Part shown: positions 1 to 5,875 of the stretch, in pieces
Position numbering within the stretch: position 1 is the stretch's first letter
Layout of the letters: the number at the start of each line of letters is the position of its first letter
Assembly (NCBI GenBank): GCA_964385195.1
Contig: CAYLOC010000164.1
Span: 1 to 7,207, forward strand
From: CAYLOC01 sp964385195
GTDB taxonomy: Bacteria > Actinomycetota > Actinomycetes > Propionibacteriales > Nocardioidaceae
DNA length: 7,207 nt
Direction: 5' to 3'
Made by a program: the position numbers and the translations under genes
The notes under the pieces: generated by a model
What the model was told of the DNA's origin: nothing
The model's input: only the letters and a program-made list of their open reading frames with translations
Database searches by the model: none

Positions 1-120
1 AGGGTCAAGACGTTCGGACGATGGCTCGTCCGGCAGCCGTTCCCGGGACTGTTCATCTGGAGATCACCGCACGGCCACCACTACCTGGCCGACAACACCG
101 GGACCCGCCGGCTCAACTGA
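1..120 (+). CDS. C-terminal end of an HNH endonuclease-like protein (DUF222/13E12 family), 5' part outside the window
   Basis: Frame 1 is open from the first base and ends at TGA 118-120, giving the last 39 residues of a protein. The tail contains PFPGLFIWRSPHGHHYLADN, which resembles the short segment after the HNH nuclease motif in the actinobacterial DUF222/13E12-repeat family (typically a Pro-Gly-x-hydrophobic-x-Trp-x-Ser-Pro-x-Gly-His/Arg pattern). The DUF222 and HNH parts themselves would lie upstream and cannot be seen. Family members are numerous and variable in actinobacterial genomes, and their role is mostly unknown. The gene converges on rsmB and overlaps its last codons by 8 nt. 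The call rests on a short tail only, so another family is possible. Confidence 0.6.
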   Translation, partial: RVKTFGRWLVRQPFPGLFIWRSPHGHHYLADNTGTRRLN

Positions 121-1507
121 GCGCGCGGGCCGACCCGCCCGTAGTACGCCGCAGCACCGCGAGGAACATCGCGTCGGTGCCGTGCCGGTGCGGCCAGAGC
201 TGCACGCGCGGGCCGGTGCCGAGATCAGGCACGTCGGGGAGCAACCCCCGCGCGTCCTCCTCCGCGACGTCGCGACGCCCGGCCAGCACCGCGTCGACCA
301 CGCCGCGGGTCTCGTCCGGGTGCGGCGAGCACGTCACATAGGCGACGATCCCGCCCGGACGGACCGAGTCCACGGCGACCTCCACCAGCCGGCGCTGCAG
401 CTTCACCAGCCCAGCCACATCGGCGGCTCGCCGACGCCACCTCGCTTCCGGTCGCCGCCGCAGTGCTCCCAGCCCGGTGCACGGCGCGTCGACCAGCACC
501 CGGTCGAACGACGCACGCGGCCATGCCGGCGCGGTGCCGTCGGCGGCGATGACTGGCCCACCGCCATACCCCCGCAGCGCCTGCGCCACCAACTCGGCCC
601 GGCGCGGCCGGCGCTCGGCCGCGACCAGGACTGCGTGCCGGAGTCGCGCCAGGCCGGTCAGCATCGCCGCCTTCCCGCCGGGCCCGGCACACAGGTCCAG
701 CCACCGACGATCCGCACCGGCCACGTCCGCGTTCACCAGCGCCAGACACACCAGCTGCGAGCCCTCGTCCTGCACCCCGGCCAGCCCCTGACGCACCTCC
801 GGGAGGTCACCCGGGTCACCCCCGCCGAGCTGCACGGCGTACGGCGACCATCGACCCCGAGCGCGTCCCGCGCCTGCCAGATCTGCTGCTGAGGTCAGTC
901 CCGGACGGGCAGCCAGCGTCACTACCGGCGGCTCGTTGTCGGCAGCCAGCGCGGCGTCGATCTCCGTGGGCGGTAGCACCCGACTGAATGCCTCGACGAT
1001 CCAGGACGGGTGTGCGTACCGCACGGCACGATGGCCGACCGGGTCGTTCTCCGCGGCTGGAGCACACCGCGTGACCCACTCGTCGAAGGAGGTGTCGGCG
1101 AGCCGGCGCAGCACCGCGTTGACCATCCGCACCGGACGCTCCCCCGCCGTCTCACGCACCAGTTCCACCGACGTTCCCACTCCAGCACGAGCGGGCACCT
1201 GCATCCGCAGCACCTGGTGCGCGCCGATCCGCAATGCCACCAGCACCGACGGCTCCAGCGACGCGACACCGCCACGCACCAACGAGTCGAGAAAGACGTC
1301 GTAGGTGCCGGACCACCGTGCCGTTCCGTAGGCGATCTCAGTGGCGAAAGCGGCGTCCCGGCCGGTGAGACCGCGCTCGGTCAGCAGCGACGGCAGGGTC
1401 AGGTTGAGGTAGGCGTCCTCAGTGGCAACGCGCAGCAGCGCCGCGTACGCCGCACGTCGTGCCGGGTCCAGGCGGGTCCGCCGTGCCGCTCTGCGGACCT
1501 CAGCCAT
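113..1507 (-). CDS. rsmB: 16S rRNA (cytosine(967)-C5)-methyltransferase RsmB (Sun/Fmu family)
   Basis: The 464-residue protein is predicted to transfer a methyl group from S-adenosylmethionine to C5 of a cytosine in 16S rRNA (C967 in E. coli numbering). Residues about 13-150 form a NusB-like RNA-binding domain. The rest is a Rossmann methyltransferase: SAM-binding motif I DLCAGPGGKA (271-280), DAPCTG (340-345) with Cys343, and VTCS (391-394) with Cys393. The two cysteines are the catalytic pair of RNA m5C methyltransferases. The C-terminal QLWPHRHGTDAMFLAVL (436-452) is also typical of the family. It is the third gene of def-fmt-rsmB. Its ATG (1505-1507) overlaps the fmt stop in ATGGCTGA, and no clear SD is present, so translational coupling to fmt is likely. 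The 3' end overlaps a convergent gene. Length is normal. Confidence 0.95.
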   Translation of the reverse strand: MAEVRRAARRTRLDPARRAAYAALLRVATEDAYLNLTLPSLLTERGLTGRDAAFATEIAYGTARWSGTYDVFLDSLVRGGVASLEPSVLVALRIGAHQVLRMQVPARAGVGTSVELVRETAGERPVRMVNAVLRRLADTSFDEWVTRCAPAAENDPVGHRAVRYAHPSWIVEAFSRVLPPTEIDAALAADNEPPVVTLAARPGLTSAADLAGAGRARGRWSPYAVQLGGGDPGDLPEVRQGLAGVQDEGSQLVCLALVNADVAGADRRWLDLCAGPGGKAAMLTGLARLRHAVLVAAERRPRRAELVAQALRGYGGGPVIAADGTAPAWPRASFDRVLVDAPCTGLGALRRRPEARWRRRAADVAGLVKLQRRLVEVAVDSVRPGGIVAYVTCSPHPDETRGVVDAVLAGRRDVAEEDARGLLPDVPDLGTGPRVQLWPHRHGTDAMFLAVLRRTTGGSARALS

Positions 1508-2435
1508 CCCGGTGCCCGAGGAACCCGGACAGCCCGCGCGCTCCCCGGGCCCAGGCGGCGGCGTCCATCTCGCCCTTGCCCGGCGGCCGGACGCGGCCGA
1601 GTCGCACGGCGCCGAACCCGGTCCCGACCACGACCTCGTGCTTGCCCACGTCCAGCTCTCCGGGAGCCAGCCCCTCGTGCTCGGGAAGGGGATGTACCGG
1701 TCCGAGTTTCAACCGCTGCCCGTCCACGGTGGTCCAGGCACCGGGCTCGGGTGTGCAGCCGCGGACCAGCCGGTCGACGGCGTACGCCGGCCGGGTCCAG
1801 TCCACCTGTGCCTCTGCCGGCTCCAACTTGGCCGCGACGGAGACTCCCTCGCCCGGTTGCGGACGTGCGGTCAACGTGCCGTCCTCGATGCCGTCGAGGG
1901 TCGTCACCAGCAGCCCCGCGCCGTGGTCGGCGAGCCGGTCGAGCAGGTCCCCGGCGGTGTCGTCGGGGCGGATCGTCTCGGTCAGGCACGCGTACGTCGG
2001 ACCGGCGTCCAGGGCCTTGACGATGCGGAATGTCGTGGCTCCGGTGACGTCGTCTCCGGCCATGACCGCCCGCTGCACCGGAGCCGCCCCACGCCACGCC
2101 GGAAGCAGCGAGAAGTGCAGGTTGACCCATCCCTGCGGCGGGATGTCCAGTGCCCGCTGCGGCAACAGCCCGCCGTAGGCGACGACCGGGCAGCAGTCCG
2201 GGCCGATCGCGCGGAGCCGGTCGAGGAACTCCGCGTCCCCGGGCTTGCGGGGCTTCAGCGTCTCCAGGCCGTGCTCGGCGGCGTAGGCGGCCACCGGAGA
2301 CGGCGTGAGGTGGCGGCCGCGTCCGGCGCGCGCGTCGGGCCGGGTGACCACCGCGGCAACGTCGTGCCGGGACGTCAAGAGAGCGGCCAGCGAGGGGACG
2401 GCAGTCTCGGGGGTGCCGGCGAAGACGAGCCGCAT
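1500..2435 (-). CDS. fmt: Methionyl-tRNA formyltransferase
   Basis: The 311-residue enzyme uses 10-formyltetrahydrofolate to formylate Met-tRNAfMet for translation initiation. The N-terminal catalytic domain begins MRLVFAGTPETAVPSL. It carries VNLHFSLLPAWRGAAPVQ (104-121) and ALDAGPTY (141-148), giving the catalytic triad Asn105, His107 and Asp143 that matches Asn106/His108/Asp144 of the E. coli enzyme. The C-terminal tRNA-binding domain covers roughly 205-305. Length matches the family. The ATG at 2433-2435 follows directly on a TAG, and no SD is visible upstream. Instead the region consists of 15-nt repeats that copy the def stop (see the repeat entry). Expression therefore probably depends on ribosomes finishing def or the intervening mini-ORF. 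The 3' end overlaps the rsmB start by 8 nt. Confidence 0.97.
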   Translation of the reverse strand: MRLVFAGTPETAVPSLAALLTSRHDVAAVVTRPDARAGRGRHLTPSPVAAYAAEHGLETLKPRKPGDAEFLDRLRAIGPDCCPVVAYGGLLPQRALDIPPQGWVNLHFSLLPAWRGAAPVQRAVMAGDDVTGATTFRIVKALDAGPTYACLTETIRPDDTAGDLLDRLADHGAGLLVTTLDGIEDGTLTARPQPGEGVSVAAKLEPAEAQVDWTRPAYAVDRLVRGCTPEPGAWTTVDGQRLKLGPVHPLPEHEGLAPGELDVGKHEVVVGTGFGAVRLGRVRPPGKGEMDAAAWARGARGLSGFLGHRDG

Positions 2436-2477
2436 CTACAGGGCCGCCATGGACAGTGCCCGCATCTACAGTGCCCG
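2433..2477 (-). repeat. Three tandem 15-nt units across the def stop and fmt start
   Basis: Read on the minus strand from def towards fmt, the units are CGGGCACTGTAGATG (2477-2463), CGGGCACTGTCCATG (2462-2448) and GCGGCCCTGTAGATG (2447-2433), followed by CGG of the second fmt codon. Units 1 and 2 differ at two bases; units 1 and 3 differ at three. Unit 1 contains the def TAG stop and unit 3 ends with the fmt ATG. Because the unit is a multiple of three, all copies keep one reading frame. The simplest reading is duplication of an original TAG-ATG junction (inference). Confidence 0.85.
2436..2465 (-). other. Nine-codon mini-ORF between def and fmt
   Basis: An ATG directly follows the def TAG (2466-2468) and opens the peptide MRALSMAAL, which ends at TAG 2436-2438 directly before the fmt ATG. 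It is made entirely of the 15-nt repeat. It has no SD and no recognisable product. If it acts at all, it would be as a re-initiation relay coupling def translation to fmt. It could equally be a passive by-product of the repeat. Confidence 0.3.
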
Positions 2478-3011
2478 GCCGAACATCGGGTGGGGGGACT
2501 GCTTGACCGTCGGCGGTGTCATGCCGCTCCATTCCGCCTCCCGGATCGCCTTCATCGCGACCTTGCGGGTCTGCGGGTCCAGCCGGTCGACGAACATGAT
2601 GCCGTCGAGGTGGTCGGTCTCGTGCTGGAGGCAGCGAGCCAGGTCCGCGGTGCCTTCGATGGTCACCGGGTCGCCGTACATGTTGAAACCCTGCGCCACC
2701 GTGCCGAACGCCCGTGTGCAGTCGTAGGACAGCCCGGGGATGGACAGGCACCCCTCCGCGCCGTCCTGGGTCTCCTCCGACAACGAGAGCGTGGGGTTGA
2801 TCAGGTGACCGACCTCATCGTCGACGTTGTAGGTGAACACCCGCAGCCCGACGCCAATCTGCGGCGCCGCCAGACCGGAGCCCGGTGCCTCCAGCATCGT
2901 CTCGGTCAGGTCCCGCACCAGCGTGCGCAGCTCCTTGTCGAAGTCGGTGACCGGATCGGCGGTGGTACGCAGGATCGGGTCACCGAACAGGCGGATGTCA
3001 CGCACGGACAC
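2466..3011 (-). CDS. def: Peptide deformylase
   Basis: The 181-residue metalloenzyme removes the N-formyl group from nascent proteins at the ribosome. All three family motifs are present: GSGLAAPQIG (44-53), EGCLS (86-90) and QHETDH (129-134). Metal ligands are Cys88, His130 and His134; the catalytic acid is Glu131. The start is GTG (3009-3011), preceded by GGAG at 3019-3022 with a 7-nt spacer, and gives the normal N-terminus MSVRDIRLFGDPILR. A second GTG two codons later would leave a 13-nt spacer and is less likely. It is the first gene of def-fmt-rsmB. It is the only complete gene in the window ending in TAG; the others use TGA, or TAA in metK. After about residue 160 the protein has a short proline-rich tail. 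Confidence 0.97.
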   Translation of the reverse strand: MSVRDIRLFGDPILRTTADPVTDFDKELRTLVRDLTETMLEAPGSGLAAPQIGVGLRVFTYNVDDEVGHLINPTLSLSEETQDGAEGCLSIPGLSYDCTRAFGTVAQGFNMYGDPVTIEGTADLARCLQHETDHLDGIMFVDRLDPQTRKVAMKAIREAEWSGMTPPTVKQSPHPMFGRAL

Positions 3012-3018
3012 GAAGGTT

Positions 3019-3022
3019 CTCC
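3019..3022 (-). promoter_or_regulatory. Ribosome binding site of def
   Basis: GGAG lies 7 nt before the GTG at 3011 and supports that start over the GTG two codons further in. Confidence 0.7.
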
Positions 3023-3056
3023 AGGTTCTGGATCGTCGGGGGCTCCTCGGGCCACC

Positions 3057-3062
3057 ATCCTA
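3057..3062 (-). promoter_or_regulatory. Probable -10 element of the def-fmt-rsmB promoter
   Basis: TAGGAT on the minus strand fits the actinobacterial TANNNT -10 pattern. It would put the transcription start near 3050, giving a leader of about 40 nt that includes the def SD. The best -35 candidate is CCGACG at 3079-3084 (16-nt spacer, 3 of 6 matches to TTGACA), which is weak. The inverted repeat at 3110-3188 and the GTTGTG words lie just upstream of this promoter, where a regulator could bind (inference). Confidence 0.45.
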
Positions 3063-3083
3063 TCGGCCGGTCCGCTCGCGTCG

Positions 3084-3136
3084 GGAACCACAACGGCGCC
3101 CGTCCGGAACCACAACCCGACTTCTGCGCCGTTGTG
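3084..3136. repeat. Direct repeat GGAACCACAAC and an overlapping 11-bp inverted repeat
   Basis: GGAACCACAAC occurs at 3084-3094 and again at 3106-3116, 22 nt apart (about two helical turns). CACAACGGCGC (3089-3099) is also perfectly complementary in inverted order to GCGCCGTTGTG (3126-3136). That second segment is part of the left arm of the larger hairpin at 3110-3188, so the two pairings would exclude each other in RNA. As DNA, the repeated CACAAC/GTTGTG words look like a group of protein-binding half-sites upstream of the def promoter (inference). Confidence 0.6.
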
Positions 3137-3188
3137 ACAGCGGGTTGACGAATCCACGCGTCACAACTGCTCACAAGTCGGGTTGTGG
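3110..3188. repeat. 79-nt long imperfect inverted repeat (hairpin A)
   Basis: Arms 3110-3138 and 3160-3188 pair at 26 of 29 positions, with a 21-nt loop. The outer 14 bp (3110-3123 with 3175-3188) and the inner 8 bp (3131-3138 with 3160-3167) are perfect. The three mismatches fall at 3124, 3127 and 3130. The loop can form a further short stem, 3142-3146 with 3151-3155, with one G-T pair and a 4-nt loop. No T-tract follows on either strand, so it is not a standard intrinsic terminator. It lies in the divergent spacer between def and the TPR gene, upstream of the proposed def -10. It could be an operator, an extended palindromic repeat, or an RNA structure. Confidence 0.85.
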
Positions 3189-3190
3189 CC

Positions 3191-3325
3191 CGGGTGAGAC
3201 ACCGGGTGAGACACNNNNNNNNNNNNNNNNNNNNNNNNNNNNNNNNNNNNNNNNNNNNNNNNNNNNNNNNNNNNNNNNNNNNNNNNNNNNNNNNNNNNNN
3301 NNNNNNNNNNNNNNGGGTGAGACAC
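3191..3325. repeat. 12-nt tandem repeat interrupted by the assembly gap
   Basis: CGGGTGAGACAC is present twice in tandem at 3191-3202 and 3203-3214, directly before the run of N. GGGTGAGACAC, the same unit lacking its first C, is the first sequence after the gap (3315-3325). The missing C is what would be expected as the last base inside the gap if the array continued in phase. This suggests a tandem array too long or too repetitive to assemble, although a repeat-induced misjoin is possible. The unit contains the SD-like word GGTGA; the last copy has it at 3316-3320, 12 nt before the TPR start. Confidence 0.7.
3215..3314. other. Assembly gap of exactly 100 N
   Basis: There are 100 unknown bases. 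A round 100 is commonly a placeholder for a gap of unknown size, so true length and content are open. Together with the sequenced parts, the 3012-3332 spacer holds the def promoter region, hairpin A and the 12-nt repeats, with no gene I can support. A promoter for the TPR gene is probably inside or next to the gap. Confidence 0.95.
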
Positions 3326-3332
3326 TGGGGCG

Positions 3333-3782
3333 ATGTCCGGATCCGCGATCGACGCCCTCGCCCGCGCCGTACACGAGCACCCCGACGACGGGACCGCAGC
3401 GTTTGAGTACGCATCTGCCCTCGACGCCGCGGACCGGGAACGCGAGGCGATCCCGCTGTACCGGCGGGCGATTGCCTGTCGGCTCACCGATGACACCGCG
3501 TACCGGGCGCACGTACAGCTGGGAAGCTCCCTCCGCGTCACCGGAGACGCCGCCGAGGCGGTGGCCGTGCACCGTGCGGCGGTCCGGAAGTGGCCGGACG
3601 GAGCCGCCAACCGGTTGTTCCTCGCCCTGGCCCTGCACGCTGCCGGGCGGGCCGACACCGCCGTTGCCGAAGCCATCACGGCGGCGCTGACCACCAGCGC
3701 CGACGACGTCGAGGACTACCGGCGTGCGCTCACCGGCTACGCCGAACGGCTTGCCGACCCCGGCGGAGGAGACCGTGACTGA
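3333..3782 (+). CDS. Small tetratricopeptide repeat (TPR) protein
   Basis: The 149-residue protein is almost entirely helical repeats. Repeat 1 is near 20-50 (FEYASALDAADREREAIPLY), repeat 2 near 57-90 (VQLGSSLRVTGDAAEAVAVH) and repeat 3 near 91-124 (FLALALHAAGRADTAVAEA). A charged Asp/Gly tail follows. The pattern, including LGSSLR and LFLALALH, fits the actinobacterial TPR_5-type small proteins. These are presumed protein-interaction modules, and no enzymatic residues are visible. There is no signal peptide or membrane segment, so it is probably cytoplasmic. The ATG at 3333 is well supported because an in-frame TGA lies 15 nt upstream (3318-3320), with no other start between. The SD is poor: GGGG only 2 nt away, or GGTGA 12 nt away within the last 12-nt repeat. 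It ends 32 nt from the convergent priA end. Specific function is unknown. Confidence 0.85.
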   Translation: MSGSAIDALARAVHEHPDDGTAAFEYASALDAADREREAIPLYRRAIACRLTDDTAYRAHVQLGSSLRVTGDAAEAVAVHRAAVRKWPDGAANRLFLALALHAAGRADTAVAEAITAALTTSADDVEDYRRALTGYAERLADPGGGDRD

Positions 3783-3814
3783 TCGCACTCCGCACCGGCG
3801 GTGACGAGCGTCGC

Positions 3815-5839
3815 TCAGGCGAGGTCGGTCGGGTCCACCTGCACCCGTACGGCGGGGAGCTTGCGGCTGCTGCGTCCGGCCTGCATCTGCTGAAGCGCAC
3901 GCGTCAGGCGCGGACCGTGCCGTACGTCGATCCGCAGCACCGCTCGGGACCGGCCCTCGCCGATGTCCAGCGGACCGAGCACCTGCACCGTGTCGGGGAG
4001 CTCGGCAGCCGCCAGCGCCTCCGACACATCGTCGACGGCACCGGTGACCGTCGCCATCCGGGTGGCGGGCGTGAGCCCGGCCGAGCGACGCTCCCCGAGC
4101 TCCCGGGCCGCGTACCCAGCAGGGTCCCACCGCACCAGCGCCTGCAGCGGCGATACCGACGGGTCGCCGACGGCGATGACCCGACCACCAGCAGACGCCG
4201 GGCGCACCAGGGCAGCGACCGCCAGCCAGCGGCGCAGCGCCTCCTCCGCCGCCCGCAGCGAGGACAGGCCGAGGGTGAGCCAGGTGTCCAGCAGCACCGC
4301 GGCCGCATAACCGTCCGGCGCGCGGGGCTCCGCCCCGGGGGTGGCGATCACGACGGCGGGCCGGTCCTCGACCCCATCCAGCACGCGGTCTCCCCCCGAG
4401 ACCACCACCGGGGTCGACGGGAACGCCTTGCCCCACTCCTCCGCGGTGCGCAGCGACCCCACCACCGGGACCCGCATCCGGGATCCGGCGCACTGCGGGC
4501 AGCGCCAGTCGTCCGCGACGCTCCCGCAGACCCGACAGCGCGGCGACACGTCCGCCCGGTCACGAGCGAGCGGCCCGGTGCAGACGGCGCACCTGGCCGG
4601 CCGCCGACACGCGGCGCACGCGAGCGTGGGCTGGTACCCACCGCGTGGCACGTGGACCAGGACCGGGCCGGCAGCGAGCCCGGCCCGGACCGTCTCGAAC
4701 ACCTCCCGGGGGACCCGGGTGGACCGGGCGGCAGCGTCGTGGGACAGGTCGCGGTCGGTCTCGCCGGTGACGTGCACCTGGGGCGCCGCCTCCCGTACCC
4801 GCGGTCGGGGTGCCGCGACCGGTGCGGCCCACCCGGACTCCACGAGCATCTGTGCCTCCGCGGTGCGGGCGAAACCGCCCAGCACCACCCCGGCGGACTC
4901 CTGGTGTGCCCGCAACAGCAGCACCTCACGGGCGTGCGGGTACGGCGCCCGCGGCTCGGCGTACGAGTCGTCGCCGTCGTCCCACATCGCCACCAGACCG
5001 AGGTCCCGCACCGGCGCGAACGCGGCGGCACGCGTCCCGGCCACCACCCGCACCTGTCCCCGCGCGGCGGCGAGGAACGAGCGGTAGCGCCGCGCCGGGC
5101 CCTGGTCGGCGCTGAGCAGCACGTGCCGGCCCTCCCCGAGGACGTCGGTCAGGGCACGGTCCAGCGGCCGCAGGTCGCGGGCATCGGGGACACACACGAT
5201 GCTGCCTCGTCCGGCCGCCAACGTCGACGCGACCGCCGCCGCCAGCATCCGGAGCGGGTCGGCACCGGGGATCGCCTCCCACACCGCACGCGGTGCCTCA
5301 CCGGCGCCAAGGCGTCGCAACAGCGCCGCACCGCCGGTCTCCCCCTCCCACAGCTCGCGCGCCGCCGCCGCGCGCGGACCGTCCCTGTACGGCGGGGCCG
5401 TTTGGGTCGATTCGGCCTCGGTGCGCGCATGACGTGGGGGTACGGCGAGGCGGAGCACGTCGGCGAGGGTGCCGGCGTACCGGTCCGCCACGGTGCGGCA
5501 CAGCCGCAGCACCGCCTCGGTCAGGACCGGCTCGGAGGAGACCACCCGGCGCAGCGGCGCCAACCGGCCGGGGTGGTCGGTCTCGGCCAGGCGGTGCAGC
5601 ACGAACCCGTCCACGTCGCGTCCGGCGAACCGCACCTTCACCCGGCATCCCGGCACGGCGTCGTCGTGCATCGTCGCGGGGACCAGGTAGTCGAAGGGCC
5701 GGTCCAGGTGGGCCAGCGGAAGGTCTACCGCCACCCGCGCCACCGGCTGCTCCGGCGCGTACGCCGGGTCCGGTCGGGGACGACGGCGGCGCAGCTCACC
5801 TTTCAACAAGGCAAGCTGGTCACCACGGGTCTCGGTCAT
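3815..5839 (-). CDS. priA: Primosomal protein N' (PriA), actinobacterial form without helicase motifs
   Basis: This 674-residue protein of the PriA family is expected to recognise stalled or collapsed forks and help reload the replisome. The N-terminal 3' DNA-end-binding domain spans about 33-130 (VAVDLPLAHLDRPFDYLVP). The zinc-binding module is intact, with eight cysteines at 408, 411, 417, 420, 435, 438, 447 and 450. The Walker A segment (GVTGSGKTE in E. coli) is replaced by AIPGADPLRM near 189-198. The DEEH box is replaced by MWDDGDDSY (285-293), and the later helicase motifs are not recognisable, so ATP-driven unwinding is unlikely. The same loss is known for mycobacterial PriA. ATG 5837-5839 was chosen because it gives the normal N-terminus and is preceded by GAAGG (5844-5848). 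The frame stays open upstream into metK, but that part is not PriA-like. It follows metK by 113 nt. Confidence 0.93.
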   Translation of the reverse strand: MTETRGDQLALLKGELRRRRPRPDPAYAPEQPVARVAVDLPLAHLDRPFDYLVPATMHDDAVPGCRVKVRFAGRDVDGFVLHRLAETDHPGRLAPLRRVVSSEPVLTEAVLRLCRTVADRYAGTLADVLRLAVPPRHARTEAESTQTAPPYRDGPRAAAARELWEGETGGAALLRRLGAGEAPRAVWEAIPGADPLRMLAAAVASTLAAGRGSIVCVPDARDLRPLDRALTDVLGEGRHVLLSADQGPARRYRSFLAAARGQVRVVAGTRAAAFAPVRDLGLVAMWDDGDDSYAEPRAPYPHAREVLLLRAHQESAGVVLGGFARTAEAQMLVESGWAAPVAAPRPRVREAAPQVHVTGETDRDLSHDAAARSTRVPREVFETVRAGLAAGPVLVHVPRGGYQPTLACAACRRPARCAVCTGPLARDRADVSPRCRVCGSVADDWRCPQCAGSRMRVPVVGSLRTAEEWGKAFPSTPVVVSGGDRVLDGVEDRPAVVIATPGAEPRAPDGYAAAVLLDTWLTLGLSSLRAAEEALRRWLAVAALVRPASAGGRVIAVGDPSVSPLQALVRWDPAGYAARELGERRSAGLTPATRMATVTGAVDDVSEALAAAELPDTVQVLGPLDIGEGRSRAVLRIDVRHGPRLTRALQQMQAGRSSRKLPAVRVQVDPTDLA

Positions 5840-5875
5840 GATGCCTTCAGTCCTACCACCAGCGCCCGACACCGC

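Noticed and set aside
225..749. Alternative-frame open reading frames inside rsmB, fmt, priA and metK
   Set aside because: They are long only because the sequence is GC-rich. Their translations are Arg/Pro/Gly/Ala-biased without motifs, whereas the chosen frames carry full family signatures.
3145..3150. TTGACG in the loop of hairpin A as a -35 box for the TPR gene
   Set aside because: At 17-19 nt downstream there is no TANNNT word on the plus strand, and the site is far from the gene with a gap between.
2906..3157. Minus-strand open frame over the def start and upstream region
   Set aside because: It overlaps def in another frame, has no family resemblance, and covers the promoter region; it is a GC-rich shadow frame.
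3110..3188. Hairpin A as an integron attC site
   Set aside because: Size and imperfect symmetry are in range, but the ends do not fit the RYYYAAC / GTTRRRY core sites, and there is no integrase or cassette array.
3191..3325. 12-nt repeats as a CRISPR array
   Set aside because: The units are directly adjacent with no spacers and far too short for CRISPR repeats; no cas genes are near.
3783..3814. Intrinsic terminator between the TPR gene and priA
   Set aside because: Only very short complementary words (CACCG/CGGTG with almost no loop, TCGC/GCGA) occur and no T-tract follows.
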